DNA of 64,000 nucleotides from Sphingopyxis sp. OAS728 (GTDB taxonomy: Bacteria; Pseudomonadota; Alphaproteobacteria; Sphingomonadales; Sphingomonadaceae), in assembly GCF_014873485.1 (NCBI RefSeq), contig NZ_JADBDT010000001.1, positions 2,046,001-2,110,000 of the forward strand, read 5' to 3'. The translations under genes and the position numbers were made by a program. Shown one piece after another: positions 1-6,857 of this stretch. The notes under the pieces are model-generated. The model searched no databases, was not told the origin of the DNA, and was given only the letters and a program-made list of their open reading frames with translations. How positions within the stretch are numbered: the stretch's first letter is position 1; each line of letters opens with the position of its first letter.

Positions 1-979
1 GCACCGCGACCGGATAGCCGTCAAGCCGCGCAAAGGCCGTGATCACCGCCCGCCCCCAGCGCGCACCCATCTCGAAGAAACTGCCCTGATCGAACACCGC
101 GTTCGCGATGCGCCGCATCGAATAGACCTGCTTCGCCTCGCGCGGCACCACCGACAGCAAAGTCTCGTCGCGGCGACCCACAGGATCGTCGCATTCGGTG
201 CGCAAGGCCCGATCGTGGATCGACGACGGCAGATAGGAGAGGAAGCGCCGCGCCGCCGCAAAGGCCTCCGCCTCGCTCGCCACCTCGTCATCGACGACGC
301 CGTTGCGGGTATGCACATCGACCCCGCCCAGTTCCTCACGATCGAGCGTATCGCCGATCGCCGCCGCGACCGCCGGCCCCGCCGCGAACAGCTGCGACAG
401 CCCGCGCACCATCACGCTGTAATGGCTCGCGACGACCCGCGCCGCGCCGAGCCCCGCCGTCGGCCCGAGCGCCAGCGCCACCACCGGCACCGTGTCGAGG
501 TTTGCGATGATCTCGTCCCAACCAGGAACGTGCGGGATATAGGTGTACCCCATATCCTCCAGCGTCTTGACCGAACCGCCGCCGCCGGTGCCGTCGATCA
601 TGCGGATCAGCGGCAGGCGATATTCATGCGCCATCGCCTCGCACTGGACGAACTTCCGGTGCAGCGCCGCATCGGCCGCGCCGCCCCGCACGGTGAAATC
701 GTCGGCGCTGGCGACCACCGGCCGACCGTCGATATTCGCGCGCCCAAAGATGAAGTTGCTGGCGGCCAGATCTTCCAGCTCGCCGTCAGCGCCATAACGC
801 CCGCGCCCCGCAATCTTGCCGATCTCGCGAAAACTGCCTGCGTCGACGATCCCCGCGAGCCGCGCCCGCGCGTCCATCTTGCCGCGCCCATGCTGGCGCG
901 CGACCTTTTCTTCCCCGCCCATCTTCTCGGCCATCGCCCGGCGCTGACCGAGCTCGCCCACTTCTTTGTTCCAGCTCAT
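1..979 (-). CDS. acyl-CoA carboxylase carboxyltransferase (beta) subunit, 3' end cut by window edge
   Basis: The frame is open from an ATG at 979 to the window edge, giving 326 residues of a protein that is usually about 500 to 540 long. It belongs to the biotin-dependent acyl-CoA carboxylase carboxyltransferase family (PccB/MccB type), which moves CO2 from biotin to an acyl-CoA in the cytoplasm. Family features visible are the N-terminal QHGRGKMDARARL segment near residue 30, the FTVRGGAAD stretch, the glycine run DGTGGGGS that forms an oxyanion loop, and the start of the second crotonase-like half (residue 285 on). The substrate cannot be told from this part. A possible MerR-type operator lies just upstream at 994-1013. 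The gene is divergent from the thioredoxin-like/SDR pair. Confidence 0.85.
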   Translation of the reverse strand, partial: MSWNKEVGELGQRRAMAEKMGGEEKVARQHGRGKMDARARLAGIVDAGSFREIGKIAGRGRYGADGELEDLAASNFIFGRANIDGRPVVASADDFTVRGGAADAALHRKFVQCEAMAHEYRLPLIRMIDGTGGGGSVKTLEDMGYTYIPHVPGWDEIIANLDTVPVVALALGPTAGLGAARVVASHYSVMVRGLSQLFAAGPAVAAAIGDTLDREELGGVDVHTRNGVVDDEVASEAEAFAAARRFLSYLPSSIHDRALRTECDDPVGRRDETLLSVVPREAKQVYSMRRIANAVFDQGSFFEMGARWGRAVITAFARLDGYPVAV

Positions 980-993
980 GGCAGAAGGCTATC

Positions 994-1013
994 TTACGTT
1001 GACGGAAACGTCA
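994..1013. promoter_or_regulatory. palindromic operator candidate between divergent genes
   Basis: The stretch TTACGTTGACGGAAACGTCA contains a perfect TGACG-GAAA-CGTCA inverted repeat. It lies in the 55-bp gap between the acyl-CoA carboxylase gene (minus) and the thioredoxin-like gene (plus). From memory it resembles sites bound by MerR-family regulators of branched-chain acyl-CoA catabolism (LiuR type). That assignment is inference. Confidence 0.35.
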
Positions 1014-1034
1014 TGCAAAACCTATCGTCGGTGC

Positions 1035-1529
1035 ATGAACCGCCTAGTCGCCCTTGCCCTCGCCGCAGCACTGCTCGCCATCGCGCCCGCCACGGCCAGC
1101 GAAACGCGCACGATTCCCGGCGTCGCCGATCCCTACAAAACCGACGCCTTCAATCCCGACGCCGACCCGATCGCGCAGATCGACGCCGCGCTCGCCGCAG
1201 CCCGCACCGCGGGCAAGCGCGTCCTCCTCGTCATGGGCACCAACGGCTGCCATGACAGCGCTTGGCTCGCCAACCTGCTCGGGACCGACCGCTTCGCCCC
1301 GGTGCGCGACCGCTACGAGATTGTCTACGCCGATATCGGCATGCCCCATATCCGCGGCCTCGGCCGCAACCCCGACGTCCCCGAACGCTTCGACTTCCGG
1401 ATCAAGGGCACCCCCACCGTCGCGATCCTCGATGCCGAGGGCCGCGTCCTCAACCGCAAGGCGGCGCCCAAATGGCGCAACGCCGCGAGCCGCCGCGACG
1501 ACGACATCTATAACGAACTGATGGATTAG
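1035..1529 (+). CDS. secreted thioredoxin-fold protein with CxxS-type site
   Basis: A 164-residue protein with a clear Sec signal peptide (MNRLVALALAAALLAIAPATAS, cleaved around residue 22) followed by one thioredoxin-like domain. The usual WCxxC is replaced by GCHDS, so only the first cysteine remains; a cis-proline is seen in KGTPTVAIL. It probably acts in the periplasm, as a reductase-like or isomerase-like protein or a chaperone rather than a classic disulfide oxidant. I chose the ATG at 1035 because it starts exactly at the signal peptide; longer in-frame starts would add a non-signal extension. It ends 12 bp before the SDR gene, so the two are likely co-transcribed. Confidence 0.75.
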   Translation: MNRLVALALAAALLAIAPATASETRTIPGVADPYKTDAFNPDADPIAQIDAALAAARTAGKRVLLVMGTNGCHDSAWLANLLGTDRFAPVRDRYEIVYADIGMPHIRGLGRNPDVPERFDFRIKGTPTVAILDAEGRVLNRKAAPKWRNAASRRDDDIYNELMD

Positions 1530-1541
1530 GGAGAGAGAGAC

Positions 1542-2321
1542 ATGGCCGACATGAACCTTGCGGGGCGCGTCGCGCTCGTCACCGGCGCGTCGCGCGGCAT
1601 CGGCCGCGGCATCGCGATCGGGCTCGCCGAGGCCGGTGCCGACGTCGCGGTGAATTACACGCGCGGCGAAGAAGCGGCCGCCGAAACCGTCGCCGCGATC
1701 GAAGCGCTCGGCCGCAAGGCAAAGGCCTATCAGGCCTCGGTCACCGACGAGGCCGCTTGCGCCGCGATGGTCGCCAGTATCGAAGCCGATTTCGGCCCGA
1801 TGTCGATCCTGATCAACAACGCCGGCATCGCCAGCCGCGGGCTCTCGGTCGCCGACACAACGCCCGAAGAAGTCGACAAGCTCTTCGCCGTCCACGCCGC
1901 CGGGCCGCATCGCCTCAGCCGCCTCGCGCTGCCGCAGCTCCGCACCCACAAGCGCAGCGACATCATCGTCATTTCCAGCATTGCGACCTATGTGAACTCA
2001 CCGAACGGCGCCCCCTACACGATGGCGAAGGCCGCGGGCGAGGCCCTCGCCCTCACCCTCGCCAAGGAAGAATTGCGCCACGGCGTCCGCGTCAACATCG
2101 TCGCCCCCGCACTCACCGTCAGCGACATGGGCGAAAAGCTCTCGCGCGCGATCACGGGCAACGAGGATATCCACCACCTCGACACCAAAATGCCCTTCGG
2201 CCGCGTCGCGGTCCCCGCCGACGTCGCCGCGGCGGTCGTGTGGTTCGTGAGCGACGCAAACAGCTATTGCTCAGGCCAGAAGCTCAATATCGACGGCGCC
2301 GGACAGGCGACGTTTCGCTAA
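1542..2321 (+). CDS. SDR family NAD(P)-dependent oxidoreductase (FabG-like)
   Basis: A 259-residue classical short-chain dehydrogenase. The N-terminal TGASRGIGRG (residues 14-23) is the NAD(P)-binding glycine motif, NNAG is near residue 90, and the catalytic Ser plus YTMAK (Tyr-x3-Lys) lie near residues 143-161. The C-terminal part (DVAAAVVWFVSDANSYCSGQ) is typical of FabG-like 3-oxoacyl reductases. Substrate is unknown; such genes next to acyl-CoA carboxylases often act on 3-hydroxyacyl or alcohol groups. A purine-rich GGGAGAGAGA ribosome site precedes the ATG. It ends 2 bp before the convergent VOC gene. Confidence 0.88.
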   Translation: MADMNLAGRVALVTGASRGIGRGIAIGLAEAGADVAVNYTRGEEAAAETVAAIEALGRKAKAYQASVTDEAACAAMVASIEADFGPMSILINNAGIASRGLSVADTTPEEVDKLFAVHAAGPHRLSRLALPQLRTHKRSDIIVISSIATYVNSPNGAPYTMAKAAGEALALTLAKEELRHGVRVNIVAPALTVSDMGEKLSRAITGNEDIHHLDTKMPFGRVAVPADVAAAVVWFVSDANSYCSGQKLNIDGAGQATFR

Positions 2322-2323
2322 TC

Positions 2324-2887
2324 TCAAACCATTCCGTGCGCGGCGGGAATCCCCGCCGGCGGCCCAACAGGTATGGCCATCAATTCAGCCTCGCTCGCCC
2401 CCGCCTCATAGCGGGCGAGCAGTTCGTCGGGGTCATATTCGACCCCGATCGGATTACTGCCGAACAGCTCGCTCTTCATATAGGCGACCCCGTCGGCGAC
2501 GCTGCCATGGTCGACCTGGAACTCCATCCGGTTACCGTCGGGGTCCTGATAATACATCGACAGCGCGATACCGTGATGGATCGGCCAATAGGGCGTGATG
2601 CCCGCGGCCTTCAGCCTCTTGTACGTCGCAAGCAGGTCGCCCGCGCTCGCAAATGTATAGGCGACATGATTGACCCCGACATCGCCTCGTCCGCCATCGC
2701 CGCCGGGCTTCAGCAGTTCGAGGTTGGCGAAAGCGAAGCGGTGATGCTCGTCGTCATAGGTCAGAAAGGCGAGCGCCGGGTCCTGGTGCACGACCTCGGC
2801 CTCGAACACCCTTTGGTACCATTCGATCATCTCGTCATAGCGCCGCGTCATATAGACGACATGCGCGAACTTGCTCGGTTTCGTCAT
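2324..2887 (-). CDS. VOC family protein (extradiol dioxygenase-like)
   Basis: A 187-residue glyoxalase/bleomycin-resistance/dioxygenase fold protein. The likely metal ligands are the histidine of FAHVVYM near residue 7, the histidine of NHVAY near residue 70 and the glutamate of NRMEFQVD near residue 125, a 2-His-1-Glu arrangement as in biphenyl-2,3-diol dioxygenases. The start at 2887 (MTKPSKF) is preferred over an upstream ATG because a GGAG lies in front of it and the fold begins right there. A C-terminal tail of about 50 residues follows the VOC domain. Substrate is unknown; an aromatic or vicinal-oxygen compound is likely. Confidence 0.75.
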   Translation of the reverse strand: MTKPSKFAHVVYMTRRYDEMIEWYQRVFEAEVVHQDPALAFLTYDDEHHRFAFANLELLKPGGDGGRGDVGVNHVAYTFASAGDLLATYKRLKAAGITPYWPIHHGIALSMYYQDPDGNRMEFQVDHGSVADGVAYMKSELFGSNPIGVEYDPDELLARYEAGASEAELMAIPVGPPAGIPAAHGMV

Positions 2888-2974
2888 GGACCCCACTCCA
2901 TCCAGCAACCCGCCGCGATGCTGCGCGCCTTCGTTCCATTGTGCAAGTCCGAACCCCTCCGCTAGAGGCGGGCC

Positions 2975-3877
2975 ATGCGCCCCGATTCGCCCTCACCCGT
3001 CATCCCCTTCCTGATCGCCTGCGCAGGGATCGCCACCTTTTCGGCGATGGACGTGCTGATGAAGGGGCTGTCGATCGACATCGGCGCTTATAACGCCGTG
3101 CTCTGGCGCACCGGCACGGGCACGCTGGTGAGCGGCCTTCTCTATTTCGCCACCCGCCCCAAATGGCCGGACAAGGCGACGATGCAGATCCACGCTTGGC
3201 GCTCGCTGTTCGTCGCGGGAATGGCGCTCAGTTTCTTCTGGGCGCTCGCGCGGCTGCCGATGGCCGAGGCGATCGCGCTCGCCTTCGTCGCGCCGCTGAT
3301 GGCGCTCTACATGGCTGCAATCTTCCTCGGCGAGAAAATCGGACCGCGTTCGATCGCCGCCTCGCTGCTCGGGCTCGCGGGGGTGATCGTCATCGTCGCG
3401 GGCAAACTCGGCGGCAGCGACTATAGCGACGAGGCGCTGCTCGCGGTCGGCGCGGTTTTCCTCTCGGCAGTCTTCTACGCCTACAACCTCATCCTCGCGC
3501 GGCGGCAGGCGAAGATGGCCGAGCCGATGGAGATCGCCTTTTTCCAGAATTTCTTCGTCGCCGCGATCCTCGCGCTCGGCGCCCCATGGTTCCTCGCGGT
3601 GCCCGATGCGGGGCAGGCGCCGAACATCCTCGGCGCTGCGGTGCTCGCGACGACCTCGCTGCTGCTGCTAAGCTGGGCCTACGCCCGCGCCGAGACGCAG
3701 ATCCTCGCGACGACCGAATATACAGGCTTCCTCTGGGCAATGCTGTTCGGCTGGTATTTCTATGACGAGGCGGTCACCCTGCCGACCTTCGCCGGCGCGC
3801 TACTGATCGTCGCCGCCTGCCTGATCGTCGCGCGCAAGGTCCCGCACGGTGACCCGATCGAGCCGGCCGCCGCCTAA
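2975..3877 (+). CDS. DMT superfamily (EamA) transporter
   Basis: A 300-residue inner-membrane protein with ten predicted transmembrane helices in two EamA repeats. The first repeat opens with FLIACAGIATFSAMDVLMKG and carries the typical WRTGTG and EAIALAFVAPL segments; the second carries ATTEYTGFLWAMLFGWYFYDE. Members export amino acids, nucleosides or other metabolites, and the substrate cannot be read from the sequence. It starts 87 bp upstream-divergent from the VOC gene and is followed by a dispersed inverted repeat at 3897-3978. Confidence 0.85.
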   Translation: MRPDSPSPVIPFLIACAGIATFSAMDVLMKGLSIDIGAYNAVLWRTGTGTLVSGLLYFATRPKWPDKATMQIHAWRSLFVAGMALSFFWALARLPMAEAIALAFVAPLMALYMAAIFLGEKIGPRSIAASLLGLAGVIVIVAGKLGGSDYSDEALLAVGAVFLSAVFYAYNLILARRQAKMAEPMEIAFFQNFFVAAILALGAPWFLAVPDAGQAPNILGAAVLATTSLLLLSWAYARAETQILATTEYTGFLWAMLFGWYFYDEAVTLPTFAGALLIVAACLIVARKVPHGDPIEPAAA

Positions 3878-3896
3878 CCAACAAGTCCTCCTATCT

Positions 3897-3978
3897 CCGC
3901 TCGTGTCGAGCGAAGTCGAGACACCCATCGGCGTGGCGTAAGATCGAGGGGCATCTCGACTTCGCTCGATGCGAACGG
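3897..3978. repeat. dispersed inverted repeat, family R3 copy 1
   Basis: The left half reads GTGTCGAGCGAAGTCGAGAC followed by ACCCATCGG; the right half is its near reverse complement, ending in CTCGACTTCGCTCGATGCGAACGG. The whole element can fold into a long hairpin. A second copy with the same two conserved halves but a different centre lies at 21945-22028. It fills most of the gap between the EamA and Sua5 genes, which converge, so it may double as a terminator. Confidence 0.85.
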
Positions 3979-3995
3979 AAATTGCGTTTGCGTTT

Positions 3996-4949
3996 TTAGA
4001 CCGCCGCCCGCGCCAGTCGGTCGTTGATCGCCGCGCCGAGCCCCTCGAACGGGATCTCCGCCACAGCGATCTTGCCTTTCGCACTCGCCGCGCCCGCATG
4101 CAGCGCATCGAACAAGCGCGCCGCAGCTTCGGTCAGATCGCCCGCCACGCTCAAATCATAGTCGCCCGGGACCACGCCGAACCCGATCCCATACTCATCA
4201 TCTTCAAACGCGGTCGCTCCCAGCCGCACCGGCTTGCCCGGCGCATAATGGCTCGCCAGCATCCCCGGCGCGACGATCTCGGAACCCGAAACCCCGGTCA
4301 CCGGCAAGCCGCTCGCTTCCGCCAGCATATCCGCCGTCACCGGCCCCGGCCGCAGCATTTCGACAGCGCCATCCTTTACCCGAGCGATCGTCGATTCCAC
4401 GCCCGCCGTCGTCGGCCCGTCGTCGATCACCAGCGCGATCCGTCCGTCGAGGCTCGCCAGCACATGTTCGGCCTTCGTCGGGCTGACCCGCCCGCTGGCG
4501 TTTGCGCTCGGCGCCGCGAGCGGTGCGCCTGTCTCCGCCAGCAACGCCTGCATCGCGCGATGCCCCGGCACGCGCAGCGCAATCGTGTCGAGCCCCGCGG
4601 TCGCAATGCTCGCGACCGGGCAATCGGCGGTGCGCGGCACCACGATCGTCAACGGCCCCGGCCAGAAGGCTTTCGCCAGCGCCCGCTCGACCGCATCGAA
4701 CACGCCCAGCGCCTCGGCCGCCGCCAAGTCCGGCACATGCACGATCAACGGGTTAAAATCGGGCCGCCCCTTTGCAGCATAAATCCGCGCGACTGCCTCG
4801 GCGTTGCGAGCGTCGGCGGCGAGGCCATAGACCGTCTCGGTCGGCACCGCGACCAGCTGCCCCTCCCCGATCAGCCCCCCGGCGCGCGCCATTGCCTCCG
4901 GCCCGAAAGGGCGGATATCGGTCGTCATGCGCGTTTGACCATCAGCCAT
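3996..4949 (-). CDS. L-threonylcarbamoyladenylate synthase (Sua5 type)
   Basis: A 317-residue protein that makes threonylcarbamoyl-AMP from threonine, bicarbonate and ATP, the first step of t6A modification at position 37 of ANN-decoding tRNAs. The N-terminal YrdC domain shows VPTETVYGLAADA (around residue 35), KGRPDFNPLIVHV and the SANASGR motif. The C-terminal Sua5 domain shows GMLASHYAPGKPVRL near residue 230. The length fits the two-domain Sua5 class rather than the short TsaC. An alternative ATG at 4928 (MTTDIRPFG) is equally close to the family start. No Shine-Dalgarno is seen; a palindromic TATA element lies 4 to 15 bases upstream of the 4949 start, so the message may be leaderless. 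Confidence 0.93.
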   Translation of the reverse strand: MADGQTRMTTDIRPFGPEAMARAGGLIGEGQLVAVPTETVYGLAADARNAEAVARIYAAKGRPDFNPLIVHVPDLAAAEALGVFDAVERALAKAFWPGPLTIVVPRTADCPVASIATAGLDTIALRVPGHRAMQALLAETGAPLAAPSANASGRVSPTKAEHVLASLDGRIALVIDDGPTTAGVESTIARVKDGAVEMLRPGPVTADMLAEASGLPVTGVSGSEIVAPGMLASHYAPGKPVRLGATAFEDDEYGIGFGVVPGDYDLSVAGDLTEAAARLFDALHAGAASAKGKIAVAEIPFEGLGAAINDRLARAAV

Positions 4950-4952
4950 GCC

Positions 4953-4964
4953 GCGCTATAGCGC
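4953..4964. promoter_or_regulatory. palindromic -10-like element GCGCTATAGCGC
   Basis: A perfect 12-bp palindrome with a TATA core sits in the 51-bp gap between divergent Sua5 and acyl-CoA dehydrogenase genes. Being symmetrical, it could serve as a -10 hexamer in both directions. No convincing -35 is visible on either side. Confidence 0.35.
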
Positions 4965-5000
4965 CCGCGCAACGATATTCACCAGGAAAGTCGGCTCTTC

Positions 5001-6743
5001 ATGTCTTACACGCCGCCCACCACCGAACAGCTTTTCGTCCTCAATCATATCGCGCGCATCGACGCGATGGCGGCACACGACAAATTCGCCGCCGCCACCC
5101 CCGACATGGTCGAGGCGATCGTCACCGGCATCGGCGAGTTCGCCGCCGACGTCTACGCGCCGCTCAACCGCGTCGGCGACACAGTCAATCCCAAGTGGGA
5201 CAATGGCAAGGTCACCATGCCCCCGGGCTTCAAGGACGCCTACAAACAGTTCGTCGAGGCGGGCTGGGGCAGCATCGACGGCCCCGGCGAATATGGCGGA
5301 CAGGACCTGCCCTTCACGCTTGCGACCGTCGTGATCGAGGCGCTCGGCAGCGCGAACATGGGTTTCTCGCTCTGCAGCATCCTGACCCCCGGCGCGATCC
5401 ACGCGCTGATGGCCTATGGCACCGAGGAACAGCGCCAGACCTGGCTGCCGAAGCTGATTACCGGCGAGTGGAACGGCACGATGAACCTGACCGAGCCCGC
5501 CGCGGGCAGCGATGTCGGCGCTCTCCGCTCGACCGCCGAAAAGATCACGGAGGGCGAACATGCCGGCCTCTACAGGATCACGGGCCAAAAGATCTTCATC
5601 ACATTCGGCGAGCATGATCTCACCGACAATATCGTCCACCTCGTCCTCGCGCGCACCCCGGGCGCGCCCGAGGGAACGCGCGGCATCTCGCTCTTCCTCG
5701 TCCCCAAATATCGTCTCGACGAGGCGGGCAATCCGACGATTTCGAACGGCGTCCATTGCGCCTCGATCGAGCACAAGCTCGGCATCCACGGCTCGCCGAC
5801 CGCCGTCATGGTCTATGGCGAGGACGAGGATTGCCTTGGCGAGATCGTCGGCGACGAAATGGGCGGCATGCGCGCGATGTTCGTGATGATGAACAATGCG
5901 CGCCTGATGATCGGCTGCCAGGGCATCCAGATCGGCGAGCGCGCGACGCAGCAGGCGCAGCTCTTCGCCGCCGAGCGCATCCAGTCGGCGCTCGCGGGCT
6001 CGCCCGACCGCAATCCCGTCACCATCGACCAGCACCCCGACGTGCGCCGCATGCTGTGGCGGATGCGCGCGCAGACCGAGGCCGCGCGCGCGCTCACCTA
6101 CTACGCCGCGGCGCAGATCGATTTCGGCAAATTGGGCGACGAGGCCGCCGCAATGCGCGCCGATATCCTCATCCCGCTGGTCAAGGCGCACGCCACCGAC
6201 ATCGGCTGCGAGGTCGCGAGCCTCGGCGTGCAGGTGCACGGTGGCATGGGCTTCATCGAGGAAACCGGCGCCGCGCAGCATTATCGCGACGCGCGCATCG
6301 CGCCGATCTACGAAGGCACCAACGGCATCCAGGCCGCCGACCTCGTCGGGCGCAAGCTTGGCATGGCGGGCGGCGATCTCGTCCGCGGCCTGATCGACGA
6401 TATCGCGCACGGAGCCGCCGATTTCCCCGAACTGCAGCAGCTCATCGACGCGTGCCGCGCGGTCACCGACTGGATGGTCGGGGCGAACACCGGCGACCGG
6501 CTCGCGGGCAGCTATCCCTATCTCACCATGCTCGCGACAGCCACATGTGGATGGCTGATGGCGATCCAGAACAGGGCCGCACGCTCGGCGCTCGACGAGG
6601 GCAATGGCGACCGCGCCTTCCTCGAGGCGAAGATCGTCTCGACGCGTTTCTACCTCGAACAGATCGTCCCCGCCGCGACCGGCCTCGCCGCTTCGGCGCT
6701 CGCGGGCGACGCGGCGCTCGAACCGCTGCCGGCAATCGCCTGA
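5001..6743 (+). CDS. acyl-CoA dehydrogenase with C-terminal extension (DmdC-like class)
   Basis: A 580-residue FAD-dependent acyl-CoA dehydrogenase of the long subclass that has an N-terminal helical cap and an extra C-terminal domain, as in DmdC-type 3-methylmercaptopropionyl-CoA dehydrogenases. Visible motifs are MNLTEPAAGSDVG (FAD/acyl-CoA binding, near 160), GQKIFITFGEHD, VQVHGGMGFIEETGAAQHYRDARI, and YEGTNGIQA near residue 438 with the likely catalytic glutamate. It oxidises an acyl-CoA to the 2-enoyl-CoA, passing electrons to ETF. The substrate is not defined by sequence; most homologues are annotated for medium or long chains. AGGAAAG lies about 10 bases before the ATG. Confidence 0.9.
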   Translation: MSYTPPTTEQLFVLNHIARIDAMAAHDKFAAATPDMVEAIVTGIGEFAADVYAPLNRVGDTVNPKWDNGKVTMPPGFKDAYKQFVEAGWGSIDGPGEYGGQDLPFTLATVVIEALGSANMGFSLCSILTPGAIHALMAYGTEEQRQTWLPKLITGEWNGTMNLTEPAAGSDVGALRSTAEKITEGEHAGLYRITGQKIFITFGEHDLTDNIVHLVLARTPGAPEGTRGISLFLVPKYRLDEAGNPTISNGVHCASIEHKLGIHGSPTAVMVYGEDEDCLGEIVGDEMGGMRAMFVMMNNARLMIGCQGIQIGERATQQAQLFAAERIQSALAGSPDRNPVTIDQHPDVRRMLWRMRAQTEAARALTYYAAAQIDFGKLGDEAAAMRADILIPLVKAHATDIGCEVASLGVQVHGGMGFIEETGAAQHYRDARIAPIYEGTNGIQAADLVGRKLGMAGGDLVRGLIDDIAHGAADFPELQQLIDACRAVTDWMVGANTGDRLAGSYPYLTMLATATCGWLMAIQNRAARSALDEGNGDRAFLEAKIVSTRFYLEQIVPAATGLAASALAGDAALEPLPAIA

Positions 6744-6750
6744 AACATAT

Positions 6751-6792
6751 GGAATCCTGTGCCTGACGCCCTGCCCGGCGGCGCAGGATTCC
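6751..6792 (+). terminator. terminator-like hairpin after acyl-CoA dehydrogenase
   Basis: The arms GGAATCCTGTGCC (6751-6763) and GGCGCAGGATTCC (6780-6792) pair over 13 bp with one G-U, with a 16-base loop. There is no long T tract, so it may act as a 3'-end stabiliser or a weak terminator. Confidence 0.5.
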
Positions 6793-6857
6793 ATTCATAA
6801 TTAACGCGATGATAACCATCTGGGACTAGACGCGACCGGCAATTGCTGGAGACGTGC

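Noticed and set aside
6843..6857. TTG start for the CHASE2-EAL gene at 6843
   Set aside because: The GGAG ribosome site lies after it, 6 bases before the GTG at 6858.
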